DNA of 64,000 nucleotides from Ascarosepion bandense (lineage: Eukaryota; Mollusca; Cephalopoda; Sepiida; Sepiidae): positions 5,737,501-5,801,500 of the forward strand of contig JBBBDQ010000913.1 in assembly GCA_037127315.1 (NCBI GenBank), given 5' to 3'. Shown here one piece after another: positions 40,092 to 51,989 of this stretch. Made by a program: the position numbers and the translations under genes. The notes under the pieces were generated by a model. It did not search any database. It was not told where the DNA came from and was given only the letters and a program-made list of their open reading frames with translations. The first letter of the stretch is position 1. Every line of letters begins with the position of its first letter.

Positions 40092-41135
40092 CTACGCAAA
40101 GGCGTTTGACAAAGTACGCCACAAAGACTTTGTAGAGATACTGGACAAGCACGACATTTTTGGAAAAGACGTTATGATAATCAAGAATCTATACTGAAAG
40201 CAAACCGCTTGCGTACGGATAAGAAGTGAATTCAGCAGGTATACAAAAATAGAAAGAGGTGTATGTCAGGCAAGGATGTGTTTTCTCCACGGATCTATTC
40301 AACTTATACAGCGAAACAATTGAGAGAAATAAAATCTTTGCCAGGATTCGTATTTGGCGGCCATGATCTCAACGATGTAAGATACGGGGATGACACGGTG
40401 CTGATAGGAAAGACCTCCTACGGAAGGTAGAAAGAGAAAACAAGAAGAAAGGACTAAGCATGAACTTCAAGAAAACTAAATGTATGGTCATCAGTAAAAA
40501 GAAAACCCCAAAATGCCGACTACAGGCCGGAGAAACTAAAATAAAACAAATAAAATAAATTAAATACCTGGGAAGTGTTCTGACAGTGGATGAAAAATGC
40601 GAGGTTAAGATCCAAAACACATTGACATGACCATAGACGCATTTCAAAAGCTAAACTGAAAGACAGGAAAATCTCATTGGAAACAAAAAAGAGAGATTGC
40701 TATGTGATATCTGTCTTTCTGTATGGAAGAGAATGTTGGACGATCTCATCAAGGATGAAGGAGGGGCTTGAGAAAGCAGAAATGTGGTTCTACAGAAGGA
40801 TGCTGAGGATAAGAAGAACTGAGCACGTGAGCAACGATGAGATGGAAACGAACAGAAAATTCATACTTAACATAAGGAAGAAATAGATGAGGTTACTGGA
40901 TCCCGTAATGAGGAAAGATGGCCTAGAGAATCTAATATTCATAGGACGGATAGAAGAAAAGAGAGACTGCGGAAAGCAGCGCGAGACCTACTTGATTGAC
41001 CTGAGCAAATGAATGACGAAGAGGGGTTTGAGAGAGATAACAAGAAGAAAAATATTGAGAGCGACAACAGACAAAGCCAAGTGAAAGTCCATGATTGCCT
41101 TTGTCCTGAAGGGACACGGCGCATGAAGAAGAAAA
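40092..41135 (+). pseudogene. LINE family 2 reverse transcriptase, 3' part and C-terminus
   Basis: Continues with DYAKAFDKVRHKDFVEILDK, then many frameshifts through the YADD-like region (a GMTR... frame shift at about 40390) to a C-terminal block encoding CYVISVFLYGRECWTISSRM, WFYRRMLRIRRTEHVSN and, after shifts, ITRRKILRATTDKAK. The 3' end includes a conserved sequence for 'VLKGHGA' near 41120. Dead. Confidence 0.8.
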
Positions 41136-41186
41136 TCTTTCTTGAAGCTTTTCTTTTAGTTTAAGGCTAATAAATTAAATTTAATA

Positions 41187-41536
41187 TCTAAACTTATTTA
41201 TAAATGGAACTTTGTGTATGTGTGTCTGTGTGTGTGTCCGTTACCTATAGACTCCAAAACAGCTGAACCGATTTTCTTGAAAATTTACACAGTTGGACTA
41301 TAAGCGTACGCGAGTGTTCTTAGCTAGATTTTGTGCCATGGTACCCCCGATAAATATCGAAAATTGATAATCGAAAAAATCGGGTTATAGAAGGATTGGT
41401 CCGATTTTAATCAAATTTGATACACTCATAGACAAAAAACATAAGAAACGATATTCAGAAGTTTCAAGGTTGCAGTTCTTACAATAGTGCAGAAAATCGA
41501 TAATATATATATATATATATATATATAAAAGGCAAG

Positions 41537-41568
<32 letters not shown>

Positions 41569-41708
41569 CTTTTATACAAATCCACAATTTTTATCTGATT
41601 CTCACCAAACTTCACACAAATATTCTTTATGCTGAGTCTGAGCTCCAGGACCATGGATTAGTTTCAAAGTTTTCATTACACCCGAGCAACGCCGGGCTAT
41701 ACTGCTAG
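41187..41708 (+). mobile_element. Helitron-like nonautonomous element, copy 5
   Basis: TCTAAAC start (41187), 3' hairpin CCCGAGCAACGCCGGG and CTAG at 41705-41708; flanks A and T. The middle is about 200 bp shorter than in copies 2 and 4, with the stretch after the GT tract replaced by unrelated sequence. Confidence 0.8.
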
Positions 41709-41968
41709 TTTCGAATAAGCAAAAAATGTTGATGTATTTCAAAACTAATTTAAATTGACTGTAAGGTATTTTTTTTTGGTAAATTAGCTGATTTAAAGTA
41801 TACTTAATCTGATTTGAAACAAACATTAGTTATTTTAAGTTTAAATATCGCAGAAATAAATGTTTTTAAGACAGTTGTTTATTCTGGATGGTAAAATGTT
41901 GATAATTTGAATGGTAGATATTTATCTAATGCTTTTCTAGGGTAGTTATATCTGTAATTATATCTGAA

Positions 41969-42512
41969 TGTGCGTTGTGGTGCAATGGATATCGACTGGG
42001 AACTAGAAATCAGGGTGCTGAGTTCGAATTCCAGTTGAATTCCTTGCATTTAACTACGCACAAATACTATTGGGAAAGATATTAATCCGTCTCTTCTTCC
42101 ATAGATGGATTAAATAAGAGGACAGATTGGGTTCTATAGCCTTGGCTGGCAACCAGTCTACCGCAGAAAGCAATGGCAACCTACTGCAGGATAATCTTCT
42201 GCCCAGTCAGTCATGTCTAGAAAGAGACATGATCGCCCAAAGCGTGTCTCACGTATGGCATTTAACTGACTGACTGAATATAATAGTTAGAAACATGATT
42301 AAGGCGTCTACTGGGCATAAAGTGGGGGATCGGTTTTCTATTGTTATGCTGTAATAAACTGATCCCCCTTAATTAATACTTAATATAATAATATAATTCA
42401 CCAATCAACTGCAGAAAGCAATGGCAACCTACTGCGGGATAATCTTCTACCCAGTCAGTCATGTCTAGAAAGAGACATGATCGCCCAAAGCGTGTATCAC
42501 GTATGGCACTTA
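41969..42512 (+). mobile_element. SINE J with composite spacer
   Basis: Full + strand copy: head 'tgtgcgttgtggtgcaatgg' (box A) and 'gagttcgaattcc' (box B), body, tail with CATGTCT/AGACATG hairpin, then the composite spacer and a second partial J. This is the reverse orientation of 19231-20125. Confidence 0.88.
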
Positions 42513-42875
42513 TCTTACTTACTATATCTGCAAGAAATATAACGTGAGCGCCGATTCCCACTGCAGCGCAACACACATCCTGACTGTCCATAATATATGT
42601 TATTCATAAAAGCAAGTAAAAGTTTTTCTAATTAAAAATATACTTCATTTTTATTGCATTTTCTATTTTAAAATTCATTGCAAGTTTTTTGGTGTCTGGT
42701 TTAAATTCTCCACATTTCATCAAATTTAATAAGTATGGATAGTTAAGAAATGTAAATAAGTATTTTAACAAAATTCTTTTAAATATCAAACGTCTGATTT
42801 TAAAGTAACTTTTAGGACTTATGCGCAAATGAATTAAATTAATTTAAGTTTCTTTTTTAGAAATTTAAAAAAAAA
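42513..42875. other. AT-rich unassigned DNA
   Basis: No feature recognised. Confidence 0.5.
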
Positions 42876-42879
42876 CCCC

Positions 42880-43108
42880 ACGTCTATTGAACAGGTTATG
42901 AGGCTCATCCTTTGTTCCCTGTTTAGGATGTGGTTTCCGGCTTTCTCTTTTCCAAACTTTTCACTTTTCCTTTTTTTTTTTCTTTTTTTTTTCACTTGGA
43001 GAAGATAGACTGAACTATCGCCCGGTTCACACTCCACCACTCTTACGTAGCCCCCTGCACACCAGTAGCCTTACAGCCTTGCCCGGGGTGATATGATTAA
43101 AAAAAAAA
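42880..43108 (+). mobile_element. LINE tail with one 151-bp-type unit
   Basis: One unit of the sequence tandemly repeated at 26950, with an expanded poly-T, then the tail 'cagtagccttacagccttgc', 'ggggtgatatgattaaaa'. Confidence 0.8.
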
Positions 43109-43204
43109 GTCATGATAGTTTCATTAAAATCCGACAATTATTCGATATTTTCAAGAATTTCCAAATCAATGATATTCACCACAAAAAAAAAACAAAAAAA
43201 AACA

Positions 43205-43520
43205 AAAAAACTAAACAATTCACAAAGAAAGAAAGAAAGAAAGAAAGAAAGAAAAACGAAGAAAACATCCGAATGAACGCAGTAAAAATCTGTTTGTTTA
43301 TTTATTAATTTTGGGAGAAAAGACTGGTTATACTCAAAAAGTCCGAACCCGATTCCTTGCTTTCGTTCACGTTCTGTGCCTAATTTCCATTGGAATAGCC
43401 GAAAAAATCCGCAAAACTCACAGTTTCTGGAAACGGATGACACTGATGACGTCATCACATTGTCAACTAATAAATCCGGGCAATTTTCTCTGTGCCCTGT
43501 GTTTTTTTTTTTGCATCAAC
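43205..43520 (+). repeat. Dispersed repeat with (GAAA)n and a CRE palindrome, copy 2
   Basis: Same as 37398-37700, with the palindrome TGATGACGTCATCA at 43444-43457. Confidence 0.85.
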
Positions 43521-43794
43521 AACGGTCCTGCCTCCACACACAAACGAATTTAACCAAAATTTCGAACGCTCTAAAAAGGATTTAAAAATGTAATTAAATC
43601 AAAAATACTTTGTTTTTTTCCCCCTAACATTAACAAAGATTTTGACGATAAAACTTTGAACGCGATTGGATAGAAGAGATTTTCAGCTACAGAAACAATC
43701 ACCACTCGGTGCTATGATTTTATTTGACAGGTATTAACGTTGACAGAGAAATTGACGAACGGATGGCCTGACAGATAAAAAGTTGAGCAGACAG
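43521..43794. other. Unassigned DNA
   Basis: Diverged similarity to 12340-12560 in its first 120 bp; otherwise nothing recognised. Confidence 0.4.
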
Positions 43795-44460
43795 AGATAG
43801 ACGAAAATATCTGAGTAGACTGCATATATATAAATCTACCATCCACCCGAGTATTGAATACTGCTGCCACATCTAGTCGGGTTTCCCTGCTATTCACCTC
43901 GGGGTTCTTGACAAAAGAATCTGTAATGTGATCGATCCCGACTTGGCAGCTCGGCTGCAGTCGCTCTCTCACCGATTCGATGTGGCTTCCCTGTGTCTCT
44001 TCTACAAATACTTTCACGGCTTCTGCTTCAATGAGATTACTTCACTGGTGCCCTCTACGTATGAATTTAATCGAGCTACTAAACTAGCAACTTGGTCCCA
44101 CTCTTTTACAGTGAAACCGATAAAATGTAACCACAATTTCTACTCTAATAGCTTCTTTTCTCGCACTTCCCGCCTGTGGAATTCCCTTCCATTTACTTGA
44201 TTCCCCGACTGCTACAATCTCCAAGAATTTAAATGTAAGGTTAATGGTCATCTCCTAACTCACTCACTCACATCCTTTCTCTTAAACTCTTTTCTCCATC
44301 CACTCCACCCCCAGTATTCTCATACTTCTATTACACACTTCCTGACACCCCTTATAACCTACTCCTTTTTCTCATCACTTACCTCTATGTAACCCCCTCC
44401 GCTACAGTGGCAGTAAAACTGCCTTGCTTGGGGTGAAATGATTAAAACAAAACACAGACA
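43795..44460 (+). pseudogene. LINE ORF2 C-terminus with 3' UTR and tail
   Basis: The best-preserved copy of the family's end. One frame encodes STIHPSIEYCCHI, stop for Trp, SGFPAIHLGVL, DPDLAARLQSLSHRFDVASL, LFYKYFHGFCFNEITS, NRATKLATWSHSFTVK, SFFSRTSRLWNSLP; then a frameshift and 3' UTR ending 'ggggtgaaatgattaaaaca'. This C-terminal region follows the RT in Jockey-group LINEs. Dead. Confidence 0.88.
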
Positions 44461-44474
44461 GGGACGAAAATAAT

Positions 44475-44523
<49 letters not shown>
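44475..44523 (+). repeat. (GA)n microsatellite
   Basis: About 24 GA units. Confidence 0.97.
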
Positions 44524-44525
<2 letters not shown>

Positions 44526-45154
44526 GGAAAGAACTGAGTAGACAGAGAAAGACCAGGCAGAGACACAAAACAGACAGACTGACGCACAGACTGATGAGTA
44601 GACAGAGATAGATGTGAAAACACTCAGATAGCGTGGGAGGAAAAAGGGACATGTAGATATTGTAGACATCGTTGAATAACTATCAACCTTTTATAACCTT
44701 CCACTCTTTGCCTTAAACAACCACTATTGGAGGCAAATGATATGTTTGGCTCGTTCACGCCTGTTCTGTCAACGAAACAACTTGTGAACATGACCTACAT
44801 GTCTCACTCTCTGACCCAGTTTGTTTATTATCTATTACTTTTTCTTTCCTCCCTTAACTGTCGTCTATCTATATATCTATTTACAGTGAAATTAAAATTC
44901 CCGTATGTAGGCGCGCACAATTAACGGTGCACACATGTTCTGTAAGGTCAACGTCAGATGAAAATAGAAGAAAATTTTACGTCTCCTTCACATTCCATAA
45001 TTGCTGTCGCTGGTGAGCAAGATTCTGATATGAGTCACATTTCTCTTCTACTTCATCGTTACACTGCATCATCTCAGCTGGAAGAAGCACTTTTAACATT
45101 TATTATATTTTAATTCCATCCTTTAAAAAACTAAGTCAGTTCTTATTTCTTCTT
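44524..45154. other. Unassigned DNA
   Basis: No gene or repeat recognised. Confidence 0.5.
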
Positions 45155-45960
45155 CTTTTTCTATGTGCCCTGTCCCTTCAGGACGTAGGCGATCATGGTT
45201 CTCCACGTCTCCCTATCCCTTGTGGCTCTTAGTATGTCTGCTCCTGTTACTCCTGGCAACCCACGTTCCGTCATCCACCTGATCAGGCCCTGCAAATATG
45301 TTATCCGCTGCCTTCCTCTGTCTCTCTTTCCTTCTATCTGGCCAGTCAGTATCAGGTTCTCCAAGCTCTCCTTCCTCAATGCGTGTCCCAGGAACTTCAG
45401 TTGTCTCTTCCTGATGCTCAGTATTTATTTTCTTTTTGTTGCCATTCTTTCCAACACCTCGTCGTTTTTGCATACTCAGTCTACGATATCCGCAGTATCC
45501 TTCTGTAGAACCACATTTCCGCTGCTTCCAGTTTTGTCCTCATTTTCGATGATATTGTCCAGCATTTACTGCCTTATTGAAGAACTGACATCATATAGCA
45601 ATCCAGCACTCTTTTCTTTGTTTCTAGTGAAATTTTCCTGTGTGTTTGTACTTTACTCAGCTTCCGGAACGCGCCATGCCAATTCTCCTTCGGATCTCTG
45701 TGTCACATTTTCCATCTCCTGTTAGAACACTTCCCAGGTATTTAAATTTTTGTACTTGCATTATTCTGGTTTCCCCCACCTGTATTTGGCAGTTTGGGTT
45801 GCACCTTTTGCTGATGACCTTTTGTAGTCTTTTTTGTCACTTTCCACCGCTACCTTCTGCAGGAGGTCTTGTAGTTTCCTTTCCGTGTCTGCAATCAGCA
45901 CTGTATCATCTGCATACCTTATGTTGTTTAAGTTGTGAAAGATCTAAAATAACATGCACT
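45155..45960 (-). pseudogene. LINE family 2 C-terminus, opposite strand
   Basis: On the - strand it encodes RYADDTVLIADTERKLQDLL (the reverse transcriptase catalytic YADD box), a VQKFKYLGSVLTG motif, then, after shifts, the same C-terminal block as 40677-41130 up to 'RPEGTGHIE'. Open frames on the + strand here (for example 45195-45725) are antisense artefacts. Confidence 0.85.
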
Positions 45961-46171
45961 CACTATTCATCAGGTGTGGGTTAATACATATATTTTGTTT
46001 GCATAGTCTAATGTTAATCAATTTGTCGCCACTCAGTCTGGCTTTCTCCCTTCCATCTCTAAGGACGGTTTATTGCGTTTCACTCAGAGGACATTCAGTC
46101 AGTTAAGTGCCATAAAAAGCATCTGACAGGTTCGAAGCTGATTATACTTAATGCAGGTTCTCATAAATGTT

Positions 46172-46455
46172 TACAGTGGATATCGACTCGGAACGACAAA
46201 TCGGGGTACCGCGTTCGAATTCCAGTTGAATTCCTTGCATTCAATTACGTACAAATACCCTTGGGAAAGGTATTAATCCGTCTCTTCCCTCCAGTTATAG
46301 AATGAATAATAGGACAGATTGGGTTCTGGCAACCAGTCTACCTCAGAAAGCAATTGCATCCTACTGCGGGATAATCTTCTGCCCAGTCAGTCATGTTTCT
46401 TTCGAGACATGATCGCCCAAAACGTGTATCACATATGGCACTTAACTGACTGATT
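46172..46455 (+). mobile_element. tRNA-derived SINE, family J
   Basis: Head 'acagtggatatcgactcgg' and box B 'cgttcgaattcc', body and tail. Head slightly truncated. Confidence 0.85.
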
Positions 46456-46572
46456 CGTCCTTTTTATGTTGTATATTCGAGTGATTTATTTCCATTTGAA
46501 GCAACTTTTCAGCAGTATGGCCATTTCGATTTCAACAAACGTTACTCATAATCAACGGTCTGCTTATCTAAA

Positions 46573-46628
46573 TCTAAACTTATTTATCAATGGAATTTGG
46601 CTGTGTGTGTATGTGTGTGTGTGTGTGT

Positions 46629-46672
<44 letters not shown>

Positions 46673-47063
46673 GTTACCTATAGACTTGAAAATTTACACA
46701 GTTTTACTATAAGCGTCTGCGAGTGTTCTTAGCTAGGTTTTGTGTCGAGGTACCTCCCGATAAATATCGAAAATCGATAATCGAAAAAATCGGGTTATAG
46801 AAGGAGTGGTCTGATTTTAATCAAATTTGATACACTCATAGACAAAGACATAAGAAACGATATTCAGAAGTTTCAAGGTTGCAGTTCGTACAATAGTGCA
46901 GAAAATCGATGACACTCCACCCACGTCTATTGAACAGGTGTAGAGACTCATCCCTTGTTTCCTTGTTTAGGATGTGGTTTCCGGGTTTCTCTTTTCCAAT
47001 CTTTTCACTCTTACGTAACCCCTTGCACATCAGTGGCGTTACCGCCTTGCTCGGGGTGATATG

Positions 47064-47111
<48 letters not shown>

Positions 47112-47499
47112 GCAAGATGTTTGTTTGTGTGCGTCTGTTTATCTGCCTGTATGTCTGTATTTTTTCAGCCCTTTTATTTTAGTATTTGCTTCGGTTTTGG
47201 CTCTAAGTAGGTTATAATTGTAGTTCTTAGTCTCAGCTATGATACCATTTACTCAGAGGACTTATTAAGCCTTCAAAATTCAGTTTACGACGAAAAAAAC
47301 TTATCTGATATCGATACCAGGAAATCAAAATTTGACTTACATCCATTCATTTTTCTTTCAGTCTTGGGTTTCGCTTTAACTGGAAACAACTATTGCTTTT
47401 TAGTCTTTCGTGCCAACGTCCAAAGAGTCTGAACTCCAGGACTATGGATTAGTTTTAAAGCTTCCATTACACCCAAGCAACGGCGGGCTGTACTGCTAG
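46573..47499 (+). mobile_element. Helitron-like nonautonomous element, copy 6, with nested insertion
   Basis: TCTAAAC start, long GT tract, all internal blocks, (TA)n at 47068-47108, CTAG at 47496-47499, flanks A and T. It is interrupted by the LINE tail at 46911-47068. Confidence 0.85.
46911..47068 (+). mobile_element. LINE tail (one 151-bp-type unit) inserted in Helitron copy 6
   Basis: Starts GACACTCCACCCACG, as each unit of the array at 26950, and ends 'ggggtgatatgattaa'. It sits exactly where other copies have the start of the (TA)n tract, so it is younger than the host copy. Confidence 0.85.
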
Positions 47500-48179
47500 T
47501 CTATATATAAATGCGTAGATTTTATCTATAAAAGGACAATATTAATAAAAAGAAAGGAAACATATCTTAGCCGACGTGTTACGTCCTCTGAGAAATTTTA
47601 TTATTTATTACATTGGGTTTGAAGTTAATACTTTAATGCACTCACTCTGTCAGAAAGAGAAATGATAATGTTAAAAATTGCCAAATGTCGCGTTATATTA
47701 CGTTCGGTTATCTTCGATTTATGGCCGATAAAGTTGTAAATACCTATCGCCCACTATACATAATAGACATGCATAAAGAGAATGCTAAGAAAATTTCCGG
47801 CCCAATATCACTAGTATATTAATGTTAAAATATTGATTTTTGAAAGTTAGTTGAGCTAAGAACTTTCCAGTACCGGTCCATTTAAAATATATTAAAGATA
47901 TATGTTGGACTGTTAATAAATATGTTATGCAACGTTGGGGCAAAAAGATTATTTCGATTGTGGAAAACATTGCATAATTAAACGACATACTTATATAAAC
48001 AAAGAACAGTATCAGCGATGACATCGTAAAACAATGAATCTCGACATATCTTAGCAGCATTGCTGCAGAATATTAGATCATAACTAATTTAAGCATTTTT
48101 TATTCATTTAGTTCATGCGTCAAGCCTTCTTTTAATTTAATAAAAACAGGTTATGAGCTTAAATAGCCCAGTTGCATTT
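47500..48179. other. AT-rich unassigned DNA
   Basis: No feature recognised; short frames only. Confidence 0.5.
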
Positions 48180-49150
48180 TTTAGAATCATTTTCTCCCAA
48201 GCAAGATATCATTGCCACTGGTGCGCAGGGAAGTTGCAATGAGAAAAAAAAAACAAGATACAGAAAATGTCGATTAAAGGATAACAGAAAGATGGGAATC
48301 AAAGAGATAGAAGATGAAAGTTTACGCAAGTGCGAGAAAAGAAATTATTAGAATAGAAGAGGCGGTTACATTTAACTAATTTGACGGTAAAAGATAAATC
48401 TAAGTCTTTTCATTAACTATCTATTTATCAATCTATCTATCTGAGTTTTTTCATTATTTATTTATCTTTTTTCATAATAATTTCACCCCAAGCAAGGCAG
48501 GACAGCCACTGGTGCGCAGGGGGGTTACAGTGAGAGAGAAAAAAACAATGTATAGGAGAGGTCGAAGAAAGGATAAGAGAAGGATGGGAATCAAGGATAT
48601 AGAAGATGTCAATTGACGTTGCATTTAAACTTTTAGAGATTTTGTTATCAGGGAATCAAGCAAACGGAAGAGAGTTCTACAAACGGGAAAAGAAACTGTA
48701 AAGTAGAAGAGTCTGTTACATTTAACTATGTCAATGGTAAAAATGGTGGGAGCTTGATGCCAATCTATTAGCACGCGTAAATTAATGCGGTCGGGGAACC
48801 AGAAAAATTGCTCGTGAGAGCAGTTGCCATAAAAATACTTGTAGAAAAGACAGAGGGAAGCCACATCCCGTCTGTGAGAATGTGACTGAAGGCGGGTTAC
48901 CAAGTCAGAATCGATTATATTGCCGGTCCGGTCCTCTTTTGGATTTTGCCGAGAACCTCCAGATAAATACCAGGAGCAACTGACCAGATAAGGCAACAGC
49001 ATTTAATGCCCGGACGAACGTTAGATTTATAAATGTGCAAAATGAATTCTGAAGAAAAAAGCTTCCTGACAAAACTTTCCTAGTAGTAGATGCAGCTAAG
49101 GATTCGATGTAGTCATTCCATTTGAGGTCGTTTGAGAGATTAAGGCCAAG
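48180..49150 (-). pseudogene. Two LINE 3'-end fragments in tandem
   Basis: Both are - strand: a short copy (48180-48410) and a longer copy (48480-49150) that encodes the C-terminal block (RRDVASLCLFYKYFYGN, SLISGSSRQ-like) and carries the tail 'gccttgcttggggtgaaatt' at its left end. Confidence 0.75.
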
Positions 49151-49261
49151 GAATCGCGGTGTGTTACTCTCTTGGCGATTAGCATATTGATATTAAATAA
49201 TAATAATTTTTTCCGTTACACCCAATGGTGTGTAGAGCAGCCTTTTTGCTGTTTCCGTAAC

Positions 49262-49456
49262 TGTTTTTTTTTTATGGGGCAAGGTTGTTAGCTCTGCACC
49301 CAACCCCTAAACCTGGAGGAAGGTGATTTTCTAAGCGTAGCTTAGACGTGACACACGGCCGAAAGTAGGGGGTACCCAGTGAGGATCGAACTCACAACTC
49401 AGTTATAATGATTCTAGCGAGACGAGCTTGCTAAACATTGCACCACGCCGAGGCGC
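49262..49456 (-). mobile_element. tRNA-derived SINE, family P, near complete
   Basis: On the - strand: head 'ggcgtggtgcaatgtttagc' (box A), 'gagttcgatcc' (box B), 'cactgggtaccccctacttt', body 'ggggttgggtgcagagctaa', 'cttgccccataaaaaa'. Confidence 0.85.
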
Positions 49457-49633
49457 CCATTGACATTAATATTGCCTTTTAATCGTAAAAGAACCACAAA
49501 ACCACAAAATACGACATTTTACAGGTTTGTAATTCACACAGAACGTCTATTCAATTACTGCTAAAATATAACTTTTAAAGTAATCAGAAATAATGTTGAA
49601 TTACAAATATTTTTAAAATTGCTGTCAGTAATG

Positions 49634-49921
49634 TAGTCAGTCAGTTAAGTGCCATAAGTGATACACGCTTCGGCGAAAGAGACATGGCTGACTGGGAAAA
49701 AGATTATCTCGCAGTAGGTTGCCATTATTTTCTGCTGTAGACTGGTTGCCAGTCAAGGCTATAGAATCCAGTCTGTCCTGTTATTTAACTCATAACTGGA
49801 AGGAAGAGACGGATTAATACTTTTCTCAAGGGTAGGTGAATGCAATGAATTCAAATGGAATTCGAACTCGGCTCCCTGATTTCTCGTTCCGAGCCGATAT
49901 CCCCTGCACCTCAACGCACAT
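49634..49921 (-). mobile_element. tRNA-derived SINE, family J
   Basis: Complete with head at the right ('cccctgcacctcaacgcaca' reversed) and tail at the left; the tail hairpin is partly deleted. Confidence 0.88.
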
Positions 49922-50247
49922 CCGCGTAATATAGTAAAAACCCTAAATAGAATCTTATGAAGTTTTGACTCATTCGGCTTTAGTGTCGAAAAACGTTTAC
50001 TTTATTCGAATGGATGGTTACAAGCAAGAGGGGAGATAAGATATGCTTATTTAATTTTTTTAAAATCAAATGTATTCCTATAGAAATTTTTAACCGCAAA
50101 ACGTAGTGATATATGATTTTGTTCATTAAACAGTTGGAATTGAAAGAATGACTCTTCAATCGGGTGTAGCAACTCAAAGCAGAACTACAATGGGTTGTTA
50201 TCCTTTTCTGTTCAATCTCAAAGAAAAAAACTTTCGTCTATAACGAA
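49922..50247. other. Unassigned DNA
   Basis: No feature recognised. Confidence 0.5.
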
Positions 50248-50693
50248 CGAGCAGTATAGCCCGCCGTTGCTCGGGTGTAATGAAAGCTTTAAAACTAATC
50301 CATGGTCCTGGAGCTCAGACTCTTTAGACGTTGACACGAAAGACTAAAAAGCAATAGTTGTTTCCAGTTAAAGCGAAACCGTAGACTGAAAGAAAAATGA
50401 CTGGATGTAAGTCAAATTTTGATTTCCTGGTATCGATATCAAATTTTCTGCACTATTGTAAGAACTGCAACCTTGAAACTTCTCAATATCGTTTCTTATG
50501 TCTTTGTCTATGAGGGTATCAAATTTGGTTAAAATCGGACCACTCCTTCTATAACCCGATTTTTTAGATTATCGATTTTCGATATTTATCGGGTGTACCA
50601 CGACACAAAACCTAGCTAAGAACACTCGCAGACGCTTATAGTACAACTGTGTAAATTTTCAAGAAAATCGCCGCTTCGGAGTCTATAAGTAAC

Positions 50694-50748
<55 letters not shown>

Positions 50749-50771
50749 GTTCCATTATAAATAAGTTTAGA
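50248..50771 (-). mobile_element. Helitron-like nonautonomous element, copy 7
   Basis: The 3' end CTAG is changed to CGAG; 5' TC at 50770-50771; flanks A and T. An internal deletion removes the block between 'ctggtatcgatatc' and 'aattttctgcactatt'. CA tract near the 5' end. Confidence 0.8.
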
Positions 50772-50784
50772 TGTGGGATGGGAA

Positions 50785-51117
50785 CTGTGATTTATGACTT
50801 TTCCTAATCAAGGTGACAAGGAGGGTTTTATGCTCCATAAAACACTTTTGCGCAATAATAAGTTCACCCCTGCGAACTCTACACGAGGGAACACTGTTTT
50901 AACACTTTCCGCTTTCTTCATTACCAGTCGTCGTTTTGCGGCCATTGGCCGAGATCGAACTCACTACACCTCTCCAGTATTTCCTATGCATTTGGAACCC
51001 TGGCGCAGTCTGCAAGCGAAATTCATAATCTTGTCAAATAGCTGAATACTTGATGCTTCATCAGGGCTACCAAGGGTGTTTTTATTGTGACACCAACACT
51101 AGATGGGTTGCCTCCAG
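50785..51117 (-). repeat. Unassigned repeat-like segment with a box B-like motif
   Basis: 'gtgagttcgatctcggcc' on the - strand resembles box B. The motif 'cactttccgctttcttcatt' at 50900 recurs at 51409. Confidence 0.35.
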
Positions 51118-51281
51118 GTCCCATCCTGTTATTTAACCCATAACTGGAGGGAAGTGACGGATTAATACCTTTTCCAAGGGTACCAGCGCTGAAGTGAATG
51201 CAGGGTACTCAACTGGAATTTGAACTCGGATCACCGATTTCTCTTTCCAACCCGACATCCACTGCACCACAACGCACATCC
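51118..51281 (-). mobile_element. tRNA-derived SINE, family J, 5' part
   Basis: Head at the right end ('ccactgcaccacaacgcaca' reversed), truncated body. Confidence 0.8.
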
Positions 51282-51291
51282 GTCATTGAAC

Positions 51292-51407
51292 GCTTACAGC
51301 GCCTGGAGTTCTCAAACGGTCACCCATCTTAGTACTGACCAGGCTCACGTTGCTTAACTTCGGTGATCGAACGAGAACCGGTGTATTCAACGTGATATGC
51401 CGTAATC
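51292..51407 (-). pseudogene. Near full-length 5S rRNA pseudogene
   Basis: 116 nt on the - strand that follow animal 5S rRNA from its 5' end ('tacggcatatcacgttgaat') to its 3' end ('aggcgctgtaagc'). The internal control region (box A 'gaagttaagcaacg', box C 'agatgggtgacc') is intact. Substitutions in 'gagcctgg' and 'gtttgagaactcc' and the lack of tandem copies point to a dispersed pseudogene or a SINE head whose body is lost; the SINE J next to it is separate. Confidence 0.8.
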
Positions 51408-51435
51408 ACTTTCCGCCTTCTTCATTACCAGTACA

Positions 51436-51960
51436 GTATCAGTAAGAGACAGATAAGGTTCTTGGGACACATCATGAAGAAGGTGGGTTTAGAGAATCTG
51501 TTACTCACAGGACAGAAAAAGAGAAAAAGATACAGAGGAAAGCAGCGTGAGACATATTTCATGGGTTCGAGCAAATGGATGGCGCAGCGGAGTTTGGGAG
51601 AAATCAGTTAAGTGCCATACGTGATACACGCCTGGATAATCATGTCTCAAAAGTGACAGAAGATTATCCCGCAGTAGGTTGCCATTACTTTCTGCGGTAG
51701 ACTGATTGCCAGACAAGGCTGTAGAACCCAATCTGTCCTGTTATTTAACCCATAACTGGAGCGAAGAGACGGATTAATTCCTTTCCCAATGGTATTTGTA
51801 CGTAAATGAATGTAAGGAATTCAACTAGAATTCGAACTCGTCTCCCCGATTTCTCGTTCTGAGCCGATATCCACTGCACCACAACGCACATGAGAGAAAA
51901 TGGAAGTCCGTGATCGCTTACGTCCTGAAGGAACATGTTACATAATAAAGAAGAAAAAGT
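51436..51960 (+). pseudogene. LINE family 2 C-terminal fragment split by a SINE
   Basis: Encodes IRFLGHIMKKVGLENLLLTG, GKQRETYFMGSSKWMAQRSL, is cut at 51603 by SINE J (51604-51891), and resumes with 'gagagaaaatggaagtccgt' (the ILRATR...ENGSP-like end). About 45 bp of the LINE are missing at the junction compared with 52320-52370. Confidence 0.8.
51604..51891 (-). mobile_element. tRNA-derived SINE, family J, inserted in LINE family 2
   Basis: Complete copy with the tRNA head at the right. GAGAAA at 51598-51603 and 51894-51899 is a possible target-site duplication. Confidence 0.85.
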
Positions 51961-51989
51961 AGAAGGCCACATATTATTATAGAATCAAG

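Noticed and set aside
45195..45725. 176-codon + strand frame
   Set aside because: Antisense to LINE family 2.
51040..51080. CUGAUGA on the - strand at 51060
   Set aside because: No GAAA at a suitable distance (GAAU instead).
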